A stretch of DNA of 64,000 bases from Hygrophila difformis (taxonomy: Eukaryota; Streptophyta; Magnoliopsida; Lamiales; Acanthaceae): contig JAOANR010000003.1 of assembly GCA_030278955.1 (NCBI GenBank), positions 33,862,080 through 33,926,079 on the forward strand, written 5' to 3'. The notes beneath the pieces are model-generated. The model saw nothing but the letters and a program-made list of their open reading frames with translations, was not told where the DNA came from and did no database searches. Below, in pieces: positions 55,138 through 64,000 of the stretch. Every line of letters starts with the position of its first letter. The stretch's first letter is position 1. The position numbers and the translations under genes are program-made.

Positions 55138-55802
55138 TGTAACACCCCGGTTTTTGGTCACCCAGGTCGTGATGTCACCGCCACACCTTCCTAGCAAGAC
55201 ACGGTTTCTCCGAGCTTGCTAAAGAGATGCAAGGCTATGGTTTTTAAGAATTTAAAACATTCAAACAGCCCATTTATATATAATTTAAAAATAATGTCAT
55301 TACAGTTGCAGCGGAAAATAATATTTACATAAGTATAATGCAGCGGAATTTAAATATAGCCAACACGGCCAGAATACGGGTTAAACAGACCCGTTCATGC
55401 AATTTCTAGTCTAACGTAACATTTAAAAATAAAGCATTTCCCCAAAATTCCCATGAATGCATATGATGATGCATATTCTTCAGCTCTGAAAGAAACATGG
55501 GAAAAAAAATACGGTTTTGGTCAGCACTACGTGCTGAGTAAGTTAGCACAAACATGATTAAGGGGTTTCAAAGCCGTTATTTAGATTTTGAGAAAACATG
55601 TACACAACACCACATCATTTAACTTATTTATCTAACAATAATTAAATGGCATAATTTAAAAGATAGAGATTTCATAAGATCATAAATATAACTTGCAAAG
55701 TAATGTAATGGTAGGACATAATTTAAAAGCATAATCTAAAATGAACAATTTTCGAGTCTTCTAGTTTCATATCTCATGTCTCATGTTTCAAGTTTATATC
55801 TC

Positions 55803-55995
55803 AATTGCCATTTGGCAAGCTTTATTTATCAATTGCCTTCCGGCAAGCATTATATTTCAATTTCCTTTCGGCAAGCATTATATCTCAATTGCCTTTCGGC
55901 AAGCATTATATCTCAATTGCCTTTCGGCAAGCATTATACCTCAATTACCTTTCGGCAAGCATTATATTTCAATTGCCTTTCGGCAAGCATTGTAT
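55803..55995 (-). repeat. 28-bp tandem hairpin repeat (7 units) in the solo LTR
   Basis: The unit contains TTGCCTTTCGGCAA, a 5-bp stem with a 4-nt loop, and the spacer GCATTATATCTCAA. In the first units the loop changes (TTGCCATTTGGCAA), and some arms are mutated. Because 28 is not a multiple of three it yields repetitive open frames in all three phases that are not genes. Confidence 0.9.
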
Positions 55996-57714
55996 TTCAT
56001 GTGTATTTTATTTCAAAGGAATTCCCAATCATTTAAACCTTAAAGGCTAATTTCATGTTTCAACAAGATTTCAAGATTTGACTTCCAGTAAACCACTGTT
56101 TACTCTAAAATTCGTCTAAATTCAGATTTAATTCCAAAAATTCCGAAATTTCACCACGACTCAGAAACATCGAGATGAACAACTTTTGTGTTTTAACTTT
56201 TTCAATCCGAGATACCCAAACATGTCAAAAACATTAATTTTCGCAGAAACACAAATCTGTCCGAATTTTATATGTCACAGTTTAAAGATTTCAAATTCTA
56301 CCATAGCAAATCAACTCCAAATTTAATGAAATTTTACAAAGACCATCTTAAGACGTTTATCTACAACTTTCATGTTCGGCAAAAGATCTAATTCAGTCTA
56401 GAACTAATGTCAAAAATGAAATCAAGATCAGACCTAAGTTCTGTCAAGAAATTCAAGATCTAATTTCAAGCAGTTCGGTTTCGGTTGGTTTTCACATATC
56501 AAATTGTCACGAAAAATTCTGAAAATTTACGGTGGTGTTCTTAATGTATAGATCTACAACGCCTATGTTTAGCACCAATCCTGAATCGGTCCAGATCTAA
56601 GTCAAAAATCAACCTCAAGTTCGGACTAAGAATCTACCACCGTTTCAAGATCTAAACCCAAGGCAGGTCTATTCGTGGTCGTTTTCGTATATCAAAACAC
56701 GATGAAAAATTATGAAAATTTTACAGTAGATAGATCTATGTCTTAGGAACGTTTTTCGTGTTTTACGTTTTTCCGTTTGAAGTCGTTTTAAGGTTCGGAA
56801 AAATTAGACAACACTGTTGCGCCGTTAAAAGATTTACGTTGGCAGATTTCATGTGCTTGATTCGAATCTTTAAATCTAACGTATTTTAATTTCGCCCAAA
56901 ACCATGTAAGAGTTAACTTACAGATCTATGGATGTCTCGGCTCGATGATTCGGAGGCGTGGCTTCCACGTTCTTCGTTCTCCCTCCGAGATCCTTCGTTT
57001 TTCCTCAACGCGTCCGGATCGGGGTTTAGAATAGAAAAGAGGTTTAATTAGGATTCGTTTTCGAATCTTGAATGGAAAGGAATGAACAAGATCTTACCAC
57101 GAAAGCAAGGGTCTCCAAATTTTCGTCCAACACAGTCTTCGAATGCCTTCGTGCCTCCGACGACTCCGGGATTAGGGTTTCGACGTGTAGAGGGATTTCG
57201 TAGGGTTTCGTAAAAAGTTGGGGCTGATTAGGATGGTTATTTATAGATGGAAAGGACCTAAAGGTCGTCCAAAGGCAGCCCTAGGATGTCTTGAGTCGCA
57301 AGGTGTTCAACCGAAGTCGGAAAATCCGGATTCGGGCGAGTAAATCTCGCACGGGGCGTTTCTGCCAGTTGGCGCGGTCGTGGCGCGGTCCAAGGCCAAC
57401 AACCGCGCGGCCAGCGCGCCACTCACGCCTGGACTCCGTTCCGGGCGGGTCGTGCGATCCGTCGCGCTTTTCCTTCTCTCTTTCGGACTTCTATCCCTCT
57501 ATGTTCCCAGATTCCGATTTTCGGGGTATCTTCGGGCTCCGATTTCCTATCCTAATTTTATTCGGATCTAAATTTACATTTGGACTCGGGTTATTGAGTC
57601 CATCGGTGTTGGGTTTCCGTGTAACCATTTATTCGATTAAATTGTCTTCGGCTTCCCGGGTTCTCGGAATTTTGTTTCCTTTTTAATTTAAATTCCATTT
57701 CTCATCTTTTATGA

Positions 57715-57775
57715 TTCTTTATTTATTTATTATGTTCTCTTTATTATTTATTTATTTATTTATTTATTTTATGTT
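57715..57775. repeat. TTTA simple repeat at the solo LTR start
   Basis: TTATTTATTTATTTATTTAT-type sequence lies just inside the LTR edge. Confidence 0.85.
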
Positions 57776-57996
57776 GCAAAATTCTCGGGTATTACAATAA
57801 AATAGGCAGAACAATTAAACCATGCTTCTAAAACAGCAGTAAACAACTAACACATGTCAAACACGTAACTAAGCAATAACACAACGAAAATATAAACCAT
57901 AAATCCCAGACAACAACAACGTCCTCATAAGGAGGGAACTAAACAAAGTACGTCTGATGCAAAACCTAAACGAAAACGCGAAAACGAAAGGAGACA

Positions 57997-59311
57997 TCAC
58001 TGATCGGGAGGCGGGAACTACGCATGTAGTCGTCCATCTGCCGCACATAGGCGTACATGTCGGACATGGTGGCCTGCTGCTGAGCCTGCCTCGTAGCAAA
58101 CGAGTCCATACGGGTCTGGTAGAAGTCCAATCTAGCATCTATGGCATCATAGCGAGCCTGCCCAGCTGCAAACCCGGCATCCATGCCGACCCGCATCTCC
58201 TGCATCATCTGCAGCATCTGAGCCATCTCCTGTCCCTGAGGTGCCACTGCATGAGGTGGAACTGATGGAGGAGGGGGTGGCTGCTCCGGTGGTATAACAA
58301 GGATCAAGCCGCCATCATCAGGCTGCATGCGAAGTACAGCACGGGGAGCCCCACGACGTAAGGCGCTACGCCGGGCAGCGTAAGTCGGGATACGGTAGCA
58401 ATTGCCCGCCACTAGATCGTACGGATCTGTCTCCGGTGTCGTGCGGATCTCCTGCGCCGCGCACAATCCACAGATGAGGTGAACGTGGGTAATCACCCTA
58501 CTCCCTCGTCCTCTCCGCATACCCCGCAAGTTGTCCTCGATACAAGCTCCTACATTCACCCTACCGTCTCGCGCGATAAAGCAAATGGTCTCGTAGACGT
58601 GATCCAGGACAATGTGGCTCCGGGTGATCGGCCGGACGCGCCCTAACCATAGCTGAGCAAGCTCTCGCCAAGGGGAGTCCATCATCGTCAAACGCAGCTC
58701 ATGACCGTGCTCGAGCTGAGGAGGCACTATGGTGCACAAGGTATCCCACGCAGGAGCAAGAACTCGTCCCTCGGGCTGTGGGCGGAATGCGCCATCGTCA
58801 GGCAAGCCAAAATAAACATTGATCGCCCGAGCACTGAAGTCGAGATAGCGACCACGAATCCATACCCGAGATAGGTCGTCACCCTCCCCGAGACCGCCAA
58901 TGTTGGCGATAACCTCCATAGCCAGATAACCGGAGGCAACGCCCTCGGGATGACGTGCAAGACCGGTCCACTGCAAATACTCCAAGACTGCACTGACCCT
59001 GTCATCGCCCAGATGATGAGGATATATGCCTCTCTCAGGGACATAAGCCTGTTTCGACGAAGCTCGTCGAAATAGAAGTCCTGGGCAGCCCTCGTCCTAA
59101 ACGGGAACCTGTCGTGCCGGTGAGGACGCACCTCGTCAAGGAGACCCCTGAGTCTCGGGCCCCGCTGCTCCTCGTCCTCCTCTGACTCGCTCTCCTTAAA
59201 GTCAGGCATCGCCGGAGCGGCATGGCTGGGGCCGGCCTCATCAGCAACTCGTCTCCTAGTCCTCGGAGGACACATGAGAGACGCCAAAACGACCCACAAA
59301 AAGAGCAACAT
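57997..59311 (-). pseudogene. E5 antisense gene: plant-transposon/Athila ORF1-like domain
   Basis: It is read on the minus strand from ATG 59311 (MLLFLWVVLASLM) or the aligned next Met (MCPPRTRRR). It has an acidic ESESEEDEEQ, QDFYFDELRRNRL, a frameshift near 59040, then a 339-codon frame with VWIRGRYLDFSARAINVYFG, PITRSHIVLDHVYETICFI and CIEDNLRGMRRGRGSRVITH, a Pro-rich linker, and a Gln/Met-rich helical end. A second frameshift near 58010 alters the last residues. It is homologous to the E3 antisense gene, with many silent differences. Confidence 0.78.
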
Positions 59312-60130
59312 CCTGCAAATCAATACCAATCATAAGACTAAATCCCACACAAGACTCAAGCAGGAATACGTAAGGGACATCAATATAATCTTCCAAGGTG
59401 ACTACGCCATAAGAATATAAAATCCTACTGTTCACCAAGACAAACCGGAAGGTAATCTGGGCAAAGGATGTGCTAAAACTAATTCCCAAAACCTTTGTGG
59501 CATTTCGTCGAGCACGTTATGTGCGCAATAAACCAAAACCCAAGTTACTAACAAACACATGGAAGATTTCCCACAAAATGAAACAACCACTCTAATAACA
59601 ACACATCATCTCCTTACAACACCAAACAACAAGGAAACGAACTAATAATCACACCCCAATAACAACCAAACATCAAAAACTTCATAGCCTTTCTAAGGAT
59701 TCAAATCCAACAAGAATTTGCCAAACACATAAACACATTATGGCATAAATACAAGCAAGGCAACAAGAGTAACAACAATTACCACGTACACTTGCTAATT
59801 TGCACAAATCAAGCCTAAAAATAACAAACCCCCAATTTTTGTACATAAACCCTAATTCCTAAATCTCTTCACAAATCAAGTCATTCAAAGCATAAAAATT
59901 GAAATTAGTAAGTGGGTTTAGTAGATTCATATTTTGGTGAGTGAAATTGAAGTCGAAATCAAGCAAACGGGAAGGTAACTCGCCGGATTTAGAGAGAATT
60001 GGGGGTGTGGTCTCGAGTGGGAAATGGAGGAAGTGGCTCGCGAGCCCTATTTTTCTCGAACAGGGGCAGCCGCGCGCTCGCCGCGCGCTGAAGCCCCATA
60101 CCGCGCGGCCACCGCGCGGGACCCGGAGGG
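59312..60130 (-). other. Upstream part of the E5 antisense gene
   Basis: On the minus strand TGATTTGCAG precedes the ATG as an acceptor. The conserved NVLDEMPQ block lies at about 59512-59489. 60030-59960 is a C/T-rich leader. The rest is AT-rich and intron-like. It parallels E3 22756-23470. Confidence 0.4.
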
Positions 60131-60179
60131 AGTTTTATTTTTTTTTCCTGTCTTGATTAATCTCTTTTGCTATAAACCC

Positions 60180-60679
60180 CTCACTTAACCCGAGCATACA
60201 TTGGCGGTGAGATACAACGACATGGGGTATCACCGACATCATTCCTGACAAAGACAGTAGGATTACCTCGCATATTCTTTTTGTAAGGCAACAGAAAACC
60301 TTCGGGACGAAGAAAACATGGGAACCATAAGAAATCCTGTGAAGAGTGGGAAACCGCTTATTGACTAGCGTCACCATCACAGTTTGCTCGTGTTCACGAC
60401 GTATTCCACGTCTCTCAATTGAAGAAGTATGTGCACGATCCGACCCATGTACTCCAACCGGAAGAAGTTGAATTTGAGGATGACCTAAGTTATGAGGAAG
60501 TTCCGGTGCGAATACTTGACACAAAGGAGAGAGTAACGAGGAATAAGACCGTGAGAATGGTCAAGGTCCTTTGGTCCAACCACGAGACGGAGATGGCAAC
60601 GTGGGAGTTGGAGGCCGACATGAAACAACGTTACCCTACCCTCTTCCAAGATGAACCGGCCACAGTTATGGGGACATAA
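60180..60679 (+). pseudogene. pol: E5 pol remnant: integrase traces and chromodomain
   Basis: 60195-60290 shows degenerate integrase core traces (QRHGVSPTSFLTKT). 60380-60679 is open: [20 protein letters not shown], then VRILDTKERVTRNKT and [20 protein letters not shown], the chromodomain, ending TVMGT and TAA. No catalytic residues remain. Confidence 0.86.
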
Positions 60680-60688
60680 CTGTATTCT

Positions 60689-60702
60689 TAAGGGAGGGAG
60701 GA
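60689..60702 (+). promoter_or_regulatory. E5 polypurine tract
   Basis: TAAGGGAGGGAGGA directly precedes the 3' LTR start at 60703, only about 10 bp after the pol stop. Confidence 0.88.
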
Positions 60703-63439
60703 TGTAACACCCGAGAAAAATAAATTCAAATTATTTTGAACTACGTCATGACTTGATCCCTTCACAGGGTACGTAGGCAGCTTGGAACTAATTTCTAAGT
60801 TCAGTCACAAAATAAATCACAAATTAAATCATAAAATAAATCACGAGATAAATCACGAGATCGATCGCAAGGACGATAGGAGGAGTTGGAACTAATTTAA
60901 ACTAGACTACTTAGGCCATGGAAATGTTACGAGCGATAAGCCGAACTCGTAACAAGTTTAAGGTGAAGATTCCGAACCGGAGATGACCCGAGGAGTCGAG
61001 CTAACACATAGAGGGTAGAAAACCGATAGAGGAAAGTAAGGAAAGACCCGACGGAGCGAGCGAACCGCCGCACCGGCCGGTCCGGCCGGCCCGCGCCCGC
61101 CGCGCGCTGCTGCGAGGCCACCGCGCGGATGGAGGCGTCGCGACACCAGGCCAGGCCACGCGTACTCCGCGCGGTCAAAACAATAGGTGCGCGTCACCAG
61201 CGCGCCAGAGGTGCAGAAGGTGTAAACTTTCCTTCTATGGCGATTTTCTTGCCAAAAATCCGTCCCCCATCAAGGACAAGCGGATCAAGGCATTGAGGGA
61301 AGCCATAATATCAGCCTTGGGCGCCCCCTACCCCATATTCTCAGAAAACCTAACCCTAAACACTTCCAATCTTCCTCTCCAAGTGAAAACCCCTCCGAAC
61401 TCACTTTCCGGCGAGTATTCCGACGACGACGAGGCAAACGGGACGAAGCCCTACCCTCTAGAACCCTTGGTAAGTAGTATTACAGTGTTTTGAATCATCC
61501 ATAAGCTTTAACAAACTCGAAATCTAACCCTTTTCCTATGCTACGGTTTCACGTCGGAAAACGAACAAAAAGCGATCGGAGAAGTTGGCCGTTCGTCGCA
61601 ACCCTAGGACGCCCGGAAACCCTTTCCAGCAACTCAAAACTCTAACTAAGTTAAGACCTTACTCACAAATTCTTGTGGTTTATTGTTGTTTAAAACTCGA
61701 GATCTATACCCGTTACAAAAATCAATTTTCGAAAACCCTATTTTCGTCCAATTTCAAAAACTCGCCTAAAACTCGACCTTCGGGAATTCAAACCGAAAAC
61801 TTTCAACATAGATTTTGTTCCTAAGACTTTAATCTATCTTGTGTCCAAATTTCAGCCATTGACATTAAGATTTGCTAACCCAAATATCGCCGTAAACTTT
61901 CTGTGAAAAACCGAACATTTGAAACTGTTGACAGATTTCATTACTCGACTTGATGCATGTTTTTCACCCGTTTTTAGAATGATTCAACTTTGCATTTCTA
62001 AACAAAATTTGTAGATAAATGTGTCTAGATTATGCATATAAAAGTTCATGGATTTTGGAGTTCATTTGATATGTCAAACGGCCGAATTTCAGAACCTGTT
62101 TTAACCGATCTTTTGAGTCCGCGCGTGTACAGCGTGTTGTGGTCGATTTGTGAACACCTAAAATTCATTATTTCTAATTTCTTAAAACATGAAAGTTGTT
62201 TATTAATGTGTTGTGTATCTCCTGTAAAAATTTCGGATCAATTGGCTTTGAAATGAATTTTTAATCGGCGTCGCACGAACCTGTGACGAAATCAGTTTTT
62301 GAGACAGAAATTATCTTTTGTGAAGAACTCAAATTTTGACTCACTTCGAAACCTTATTTCCAAAAATTTCAGAATTTTTGGTGTGAAAATGAATTTTTAA
62401 TTAAGAAAGGCGCAAACTGCGTCAAATCGGATTTTTGGAACTTGAGAAAACTCGAACTATAAAACGCGATATCGAATCTTTTGATCACTTGAAATACGAA
62501 CTTTTGAAAAATCGTGTGCACTAGGCTGAGCCGATCTTCATGCTAATCATTATCTTTGAGACTGCCTCGTTAGTGGTCTCCTTACTATCTGAGATTGCCT
62601 CGTTAGTGATCTCGCGCGCTGTGTTGTGGACTGCCTCGTTAGTGGTCCTACTATCTTTTGAAACTGCCTCGTTAGTGGTCTCCCATTGTTGTGGACTGCC
62701 TCGTTAGTGGTCGTATGTTGAGATTGCCTCGTTAGTGATCTCCCGGTATGGTGTCCTCTTCTTAGTTTGCGGGATAAATTATAAAAGACTTGTGTGAGTG
62801 TTAATTACGCTTAAATCTTATTTACCATGTTTTTAAATTACGCATTTAAATTACGTCATTAAATTATGTCCTTAAATTCCGCTTTTCAATTAAGTCTTTT
62901 AAATTATGCAATTTCGGTCTTGGATAAATTAATCATGTTTTCCGCTGCGAATAAAATATGAATTTTTAAATTAATGCATGAAAAGGTAAAATCTTTGGAT
63001 TTAAACACATGGAACCCCTTAAATTGTTAGTTAGGGATTAACTTACTCGGTATATTTCTATACTGATAAACCGTTGTTATTTTTCTTTTACAGAGTATGT
63101 CGAGTGATGCATTGCATATGCACTTGGGGGAAACCATTATGGACATTTTAAATTCTGCATCGTACTGTTTTTACCGGGTCTGTTAAACCCGAGGATTTGG
63201 CCATGTTAGCCGTGATTTACTTTCCGCTGCATTTACTCCATTTATTTTCGCGCATGATGATTACTACTATCGTATTTTGAATTAAGTATTATAAATTTCC
63301 GGACTAAATCTTGAAATGTTTTAAATCTTTTACATACCCACAAGCCTTGCCTTTCCTAAGTGAGCTTGGGAAGCCGTGTCTTGCTAGGGAGATGTGGCGG
63401 TGACATCCCGGCCTGGGTTATCAAATCCGGGGTGTTACA
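60703..63439 (+). repeat. E5 3' LTR
   Basis: It is 2737 bp, ending GGGGTGTTACA and followed by TGCCC. It contains a hairpin array (62558-62742) and the acceptor before AGTATG (about 63096). Confidence 0.92.
62558..62742 (+). repeat. Six-unit hairpin array in the E5 3' LTR
   Basis: Same arms as in the 5' LTR, except that unit 4 starts GAAAC (one mismatch to GTCTC) and unit 5 ends GTCG (one mismatch to GGAC). The loop core GCCTCGTTAGTG is unchanged in all units. Confidence 0.88.
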
Positions 63440-64000
63440 TGCCCGGACCGAGGTCCAGGTGGAGGCCGCGCGCTGGCCGTGCGGTGTTTGGCCTTCCAGC
63501 GCGCCAACCCCGCGTGACACCCCAGAATGCGGCCATTCACGCGATTTCGGCGATTTCTTGCCATGTTTCGACCCCCCGACTATGGAAAGTGGATTTTGGA
63601 CGGGGGAAGGAGTATTAGGAAGACCTAGGGTTAATTCCCACCCCATTTGTGGGCCTCCAAACCCTCTCTTCTCTCCCAAGACAATCCCAAAGCCAAACAC
63701 TCTTCCGAAGACCTCCCGACGAACTTCTGGCGACTTTCCGGAAACCTTCGACGATCGTAGAGACGTGTAGATCAAGGTTTACATCCCTTAGATCATTGTT
63801 AAGGAGTATTCAGATTCATTTTCTCGTTTTTATCTCCAATCCTTAATCTAACTTTCGAATATTGGACTTGTAAACACGTTCGTGACCGAAGGAGGAAGAG
63901 AACGTGTGCGAGGATCCGTTCGTAGTAACTTTGGACGAGCCGAGCGACCCTAGGATGACCAAACACTCAAGCACTATAAGTTGATGCCTTTCATATCAAT
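63440..64000 (+). repeat. E6 LTR, second part, runs off the window
   Basis: 63440-63444 is the duplicated TGCCC; 63445 onward continues the E6 LTR (GGACCGAGGTCCAGG, CT-rich leader 63640-63700, GATCCGTTCGTAGTAAC, CCCTAGGATGACC) up to the second donor region, ACTATAAGTTGATGCC, where E3 has GTAAGT. The GT there is ATAAGT, so this donor is mutated. Confidence 0.82.

Larger units (their letters stand above)
55138..57796 (-). mobile_element. Solo LTR of a third Tekay-like family inside E5
   Basis: The minus strand reads TGTAATACCCGAGAATTTTG at 57796 to CCGGGGTGTTACA at 55138. Flanking 5-bp duplications ATAAA (55133-55137, 57797-57801) prove an insertion; no PBS, PPT or coding region is present, so the element collapsed by LTR-LTR recombination. 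It has its own tandem array (55803-55995) and an LTR leader donor-like GTAAGA near 57112 (minus). Confidence 0.92.
51050..63439 (+). mobile_element. E5: Tekay-type LTR retrotransposon with accessory and antisense ORFs, pol mostly deleted
   Basis: The TSD is TGCCC (51045-51049 and 63440-63444). LTRs are 51050-53818 and 60703-63439 (TGTAACACCCGAG start). Internal: PBS 53821, accessory ORF 54191, a nested solo LTR 55138-57796, antisense gene 59311-57997, integrase/chromodomain remnant 60180-60679, PPT 60689-60702. The plan matches E3 although the LTR family is that of E2. Confidence 0.92.

Noticed and set aside
55776..56050. Three overlapping plus-strand ORFs with repeated peptides
   Set aside because: They are produced by the 28-bp tandem repeat read in three phases within a non-coding solo LTR.

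Overview
This window is repeat-dense nuclear DNA of a flowering plant. The evidence is Tekay/Del-type chromovirus LTR retrotransposons, a plant Helitron encoding Rep/PIF1 helicase, hAT elements, an Athila-like non-autonomous LTR element, and intron-containing fragments of plant genes (formate-tetrahydrofolate ligase, an EH-domain/Pan1-like protein, SIN3-like PAH domains). I see no intact host gene and no bacterial features. All calls are read by eye; the species cannot be named.

Layout. 1-1246: edge of a hAT element, with the start of its BED-finger transposase on the minus strand. 1247-7831: minus-strand Athila/TR-GAG-like element with one truncated LTR, inserted into the next element. 7832-29074: minus-strand Tekay element 'E2' with a broken but nearly complete gag-pol; its 5' LTR is split by a younger plus-strand element 'E3' (17386-27320, 5-bp TSD CGAAC). 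E2 itself sits in the 3' end of an older plus-strand element 'E4', of which 29075-31595 remains. 31596-35695: a collage of captured gene fragments. 35696 to at least 46500: a plus-strand Helitron with a decayed Rep/helicase gene and duplicated SIN3-like PAH exons, one of which is split by a 1.7-kb hAT element with a perfect 8-bp TSD. 46500-50745: mostly unassigned. 50746-51049 plus 63445-64000: an LTR ('E6') split by plus-strand element 'E5' (51050-63439, TSD TGCCC), which itself contains a minus-strand solo LTR (55138-57796, TSD ATAAA).

How the parts relate. E2, E3 and E5 share an organisation that standard gag-pol does not explain: (i) long LTRs with a predicted leader intron, splice donors GTAAGT and a conserved acceptor AG/AGTATG; (ii) tandem hairpin arrays inside that intron, with stems that covary while the loop stays fixed; (iii) a sense accessory ORF between the PBS and gag, starting right after an AG and ending in an acidic SSDEDDP tail; (iv) in E3 and E5 an antisense gene where gag-pro-RT should be, leaving only the integrase C-terminus and chromodomain of pol. 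E3 and E5 have different LTR families but the same internal plan, and the pol-LTR junctions of E2 and E3 show two alternative polypurine tract/LTR starts about 140 to 260 bp apart. These are the most notable signals in the window.
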